From Ischnura elegans (taxonomy: Eukaryota > Arthropoda > Insecta > Odonata > Coenagrionidae): 64,000 nucleotides of DNA. The translations under genes and the position numbers were made by a program. The stretch lies in NCBI RefSeq assembly GCF_921293095.1, contig NC_060256.1, positions 89,001,851-89,065,850 on the forward strand, given 5' to 3'. The notes beneath the pieces are model-generated. The model was not told the origin of the DNA. It did not search any database and saw nothing but the letters and a program-made list of their open reading frames with translations. The stretch's first letter is position 1; each line of letters starts with the position of its first letter. Below are positions 61,902 through 64,000 of this stretch, one piece after another.

Positions 61902-64000
61902 GGAAAACTACTACGTCTACAGCATTCATCTTCCACATTAATTTACACTCATCAGTGCGGATCAAAAAAATGGCTTTTGGGTATTTTTAGAACTTATATT
62001 TTGTTATAAATTAATGAAAATATTTAAACATTATCTTGTCACATAGTTTACCCCGAAAGATAAAGGAAGTTGTAGATGGAAAAAGAATGGAATCCAGAGG
62101 TGGTCACAAAAAATGAATCGCAGCATTCTTTGATTTTATTCTGCGCCGTTGCTTGCTTTTCAAAAAAAGTTGAGTCACGAGAGGAATGTTCCGCGGCCTT
62201 TGATTTGGAAATTATGGAGATAAGAATGGACATGTGTGGATCAGCAATTTCCATTTAGTTGGTTGTCAGGATAAACCAAGGATCCATTTAAAGGTTGTCA
62301 GGCCATCGTATAAAGATAGGACTGATGTGCACCACAGGGGAAATGGGGTGTTTGAGGGAAAGTCAAACCCAAAGTTGCCCAAAGAATGTGCAGTTCTATA
62401 TGTTGCTCTTTCCCCAGTTAAAACCAAATAGAAATTGAATAGAGTGGTTTCCTATTATTTTTTTATTGCCTAAATCGAAAGATTATTACTCCTGGAGTAC
62501 GTATTTCACGCTTTTAGATTTTTAAATGACGATATCTATTTTTCGCGATCAAATGAAAAGTGAAAAATTTCAAGCGCGCGAAAACGCGACGCGTAAGTAG
62601 GAATGAAGGGAAAAAGTCCGTACGACGCATTTCTGATTCCCCCTCCCGCCTGGTAGGTGACCTTGATCGAGGCTCTGAGCGCTGATAGGACGCAGGATGC
62701 TAACGGGTAGCTGAGTACCTTCCTGTCTGGTAGCGCATGGCTTAAAAAAGGTTTATTAATACCTTATCAAGCGAAGAAAACTTTCCGACCTTAGCCAGTT
62801 TGAATAGGTGATTATTAAGACATGTTTCCCTGAGCTCTGTGACTCATGCATGCATTGGTAGCCTCTGACGATGCATAACTCCTATCCTCTCGTGTAGAAA
62901 CTAGGTCCCTGTGACGTCACGTGGAGTGGAATCGCATGGGCGCCAATCTGGCCTTTTTCAAATGAGGATAAAATTTGACCCTTGCCATTCGTCTAAACCG
63001 GTATTTCAAAAACCAAATAATTTGTGTATTATGAATACACTAATGGTGGGTAACGAATCGCCATCAATGCCTTTTGTTTTCTTTGATGAAGGAAACTACC
63101 CTATTGGGATGTTATTTTCACCACGGGTTCCAGTGATAGTGAGAGTGCAGGTGATCACGGTCATCGTCGAAGGTCATCCCTCTAGGATTTCCGATACGGA
63201 TTTTTTTAGTGACAACCGATCGCAATGACGATGAGCTCGCCTTTAGAGTAGGCTTCAGATATATCGTGAGAAAAGCTCCCAAAACGTATTAAAGACTCTG
63301 TTTGGAAAAGATGCACATTTTAATGCTAATTTAGGAAGTATTTCATTTCAAAAGTAACTTATTAACACCTGAAGACGTTGTGTTTATTATATTGATCGAA
63401 GTGCGATTGACCGATTCTTTCTGCAGAATAGGAAGTGGCTTCGGGGTTTTTAGTCACAAGACGGTAGATTGTGTTGGAAGTTCGTCTATATTATCGCTAC
63501 TAAATTGAAACATTAATAGTCTGGCTTCCTCAGAGCTTCCTGTCGCCCTCCAGGCAAGGTATTTTTAAGTTGAAAGTATCATCGACAGCTTCGAGGTGGA
63601 AATAAGTTCACCATAAGACTCTACCGGACTGCCAAAAGAATACACATTTCACATGAGTATACGCTTTCGCCAATATTATACGCAAGTCTCACTTTGTTAT
63701 GAACTATAAAACATTACAGATGCACATCAGCTACCTTTCCATTTCTCGGCATCGACTTTCCGAGCCGACGAAGTCTACAGTTTCACTAAAATACCCTGTT
63801 ATCATGATGGAATCAGTAACATGCTAGGATCAGCCTAAGAATAACCATATGCCTTCATCTTTACGCAATCTATCGCTTTCAATGGAGGAGAAATAGATCA
63901 AATAATAGCCCTGAAGTCACAATGAACAACTCCGATAAGTCTGCACTTCAATAAATAAATCATAACCACGCCGTCGCATGTATTCAAGTATGCAACCTAT
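61902..64000. other. Right end of window
   Basis: No host exon recognised. Short frames at 62234-62431 and 62911-63228 have no similarity I recognise. GC-richer sequence at 62560-62960 (GCGCGCGAAAACGCGACGCG; GTGACGTCACGTGGAGTGGA) looks like a further interspersed repeat but has no second copy here. Confidence 0.35.

Noticed and set aside
62911-63228. 105-codon plus-strand frame
   Set aside because: No recognisable domain, no splice context, and GC-rich repeat-like surroundings. Not supported as a gene.

Overview
This is animal nuclear DNA, most likely from an arthropod and probably an insect. The genes are split by GT-AG introns, the sequence looks AT-rich, and most intronic and intergenic space is transposon-derived. 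The genus cannot be named from this window. Three conserved housekeeping genes are recognisable, plus one transposon with an intact-looking transposase gene.

Region 1 (1-20671, minus strand) is Cul3, the cullin scaffold of BTB-type ubiquitin ligases. Twelve coding exons (154-20645) give 785 residues from the start Met through the neddylation site. The last exon, about 50 residues, lies off the left edge. The introns hold a small fold-back MITE, several pogo/Tigger-like elements (1084-2437, 6071-7800, fragments near 2690, 11848 and 13572), a perfect 117-bp palindrome (5020-5136), a Harbinger-like MITE, decayed RTE-type LINEs with a piggyBac-like MITE nested in one, and an unclassified transposon-type coding fragment (16627-17270).

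Region 2 (22936-36751, plus strand) is RSRC1, an SR-rich splicing protein: six coding exons, 299 codons. It is divergent to Cul3 across about 2.3 kb. Its 10.7-kb intron 4 contains a 4.2-kb pogo/Tigger-type transposon (24875-29055) with long terminal inverted repeats and a complete two-exon transposase, a tRNA-type SINE, a Penelope-like (GIY-YIG) fragment, a Mutator-like element with a 9-bp target duplication, and a fold-back repeat.

Region 3 (36752-41607) is intergenic: a 1.1-kb block with a cluster of TGTCCACGGACA palindromes and two piggyBac-like MITEs.

Region 4 (41608-56193, minus strand) is an ITM2/BRI gene, a type II membrane protein with a BRICHOS domain: seven coding exons, 336 residues. 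Its introns carry an RTE LINE with a broken RT, decayed RTE endonuclease sequence, a Tigger-like element, a piggyBac-type MITE, a Harbinger-like MITE, and a Penelope-like fragment nested in another Tigger-like element.

Region 5 (56194-64000) is upstream of ITM2. It has two large Harbinger-like elements with TWA-type target duplications (57220-58683 and 59272-61898). The second contains six copies of a ~165-bp satellite-like monomer. No host gene is recognisable right of 56193.

The three host genes have no known shared pathway. Exon assignments rest on protein similarity recalled from human CUL3, RSRC1 and ITM2B, plus splice sites and frame continuity read by eye.
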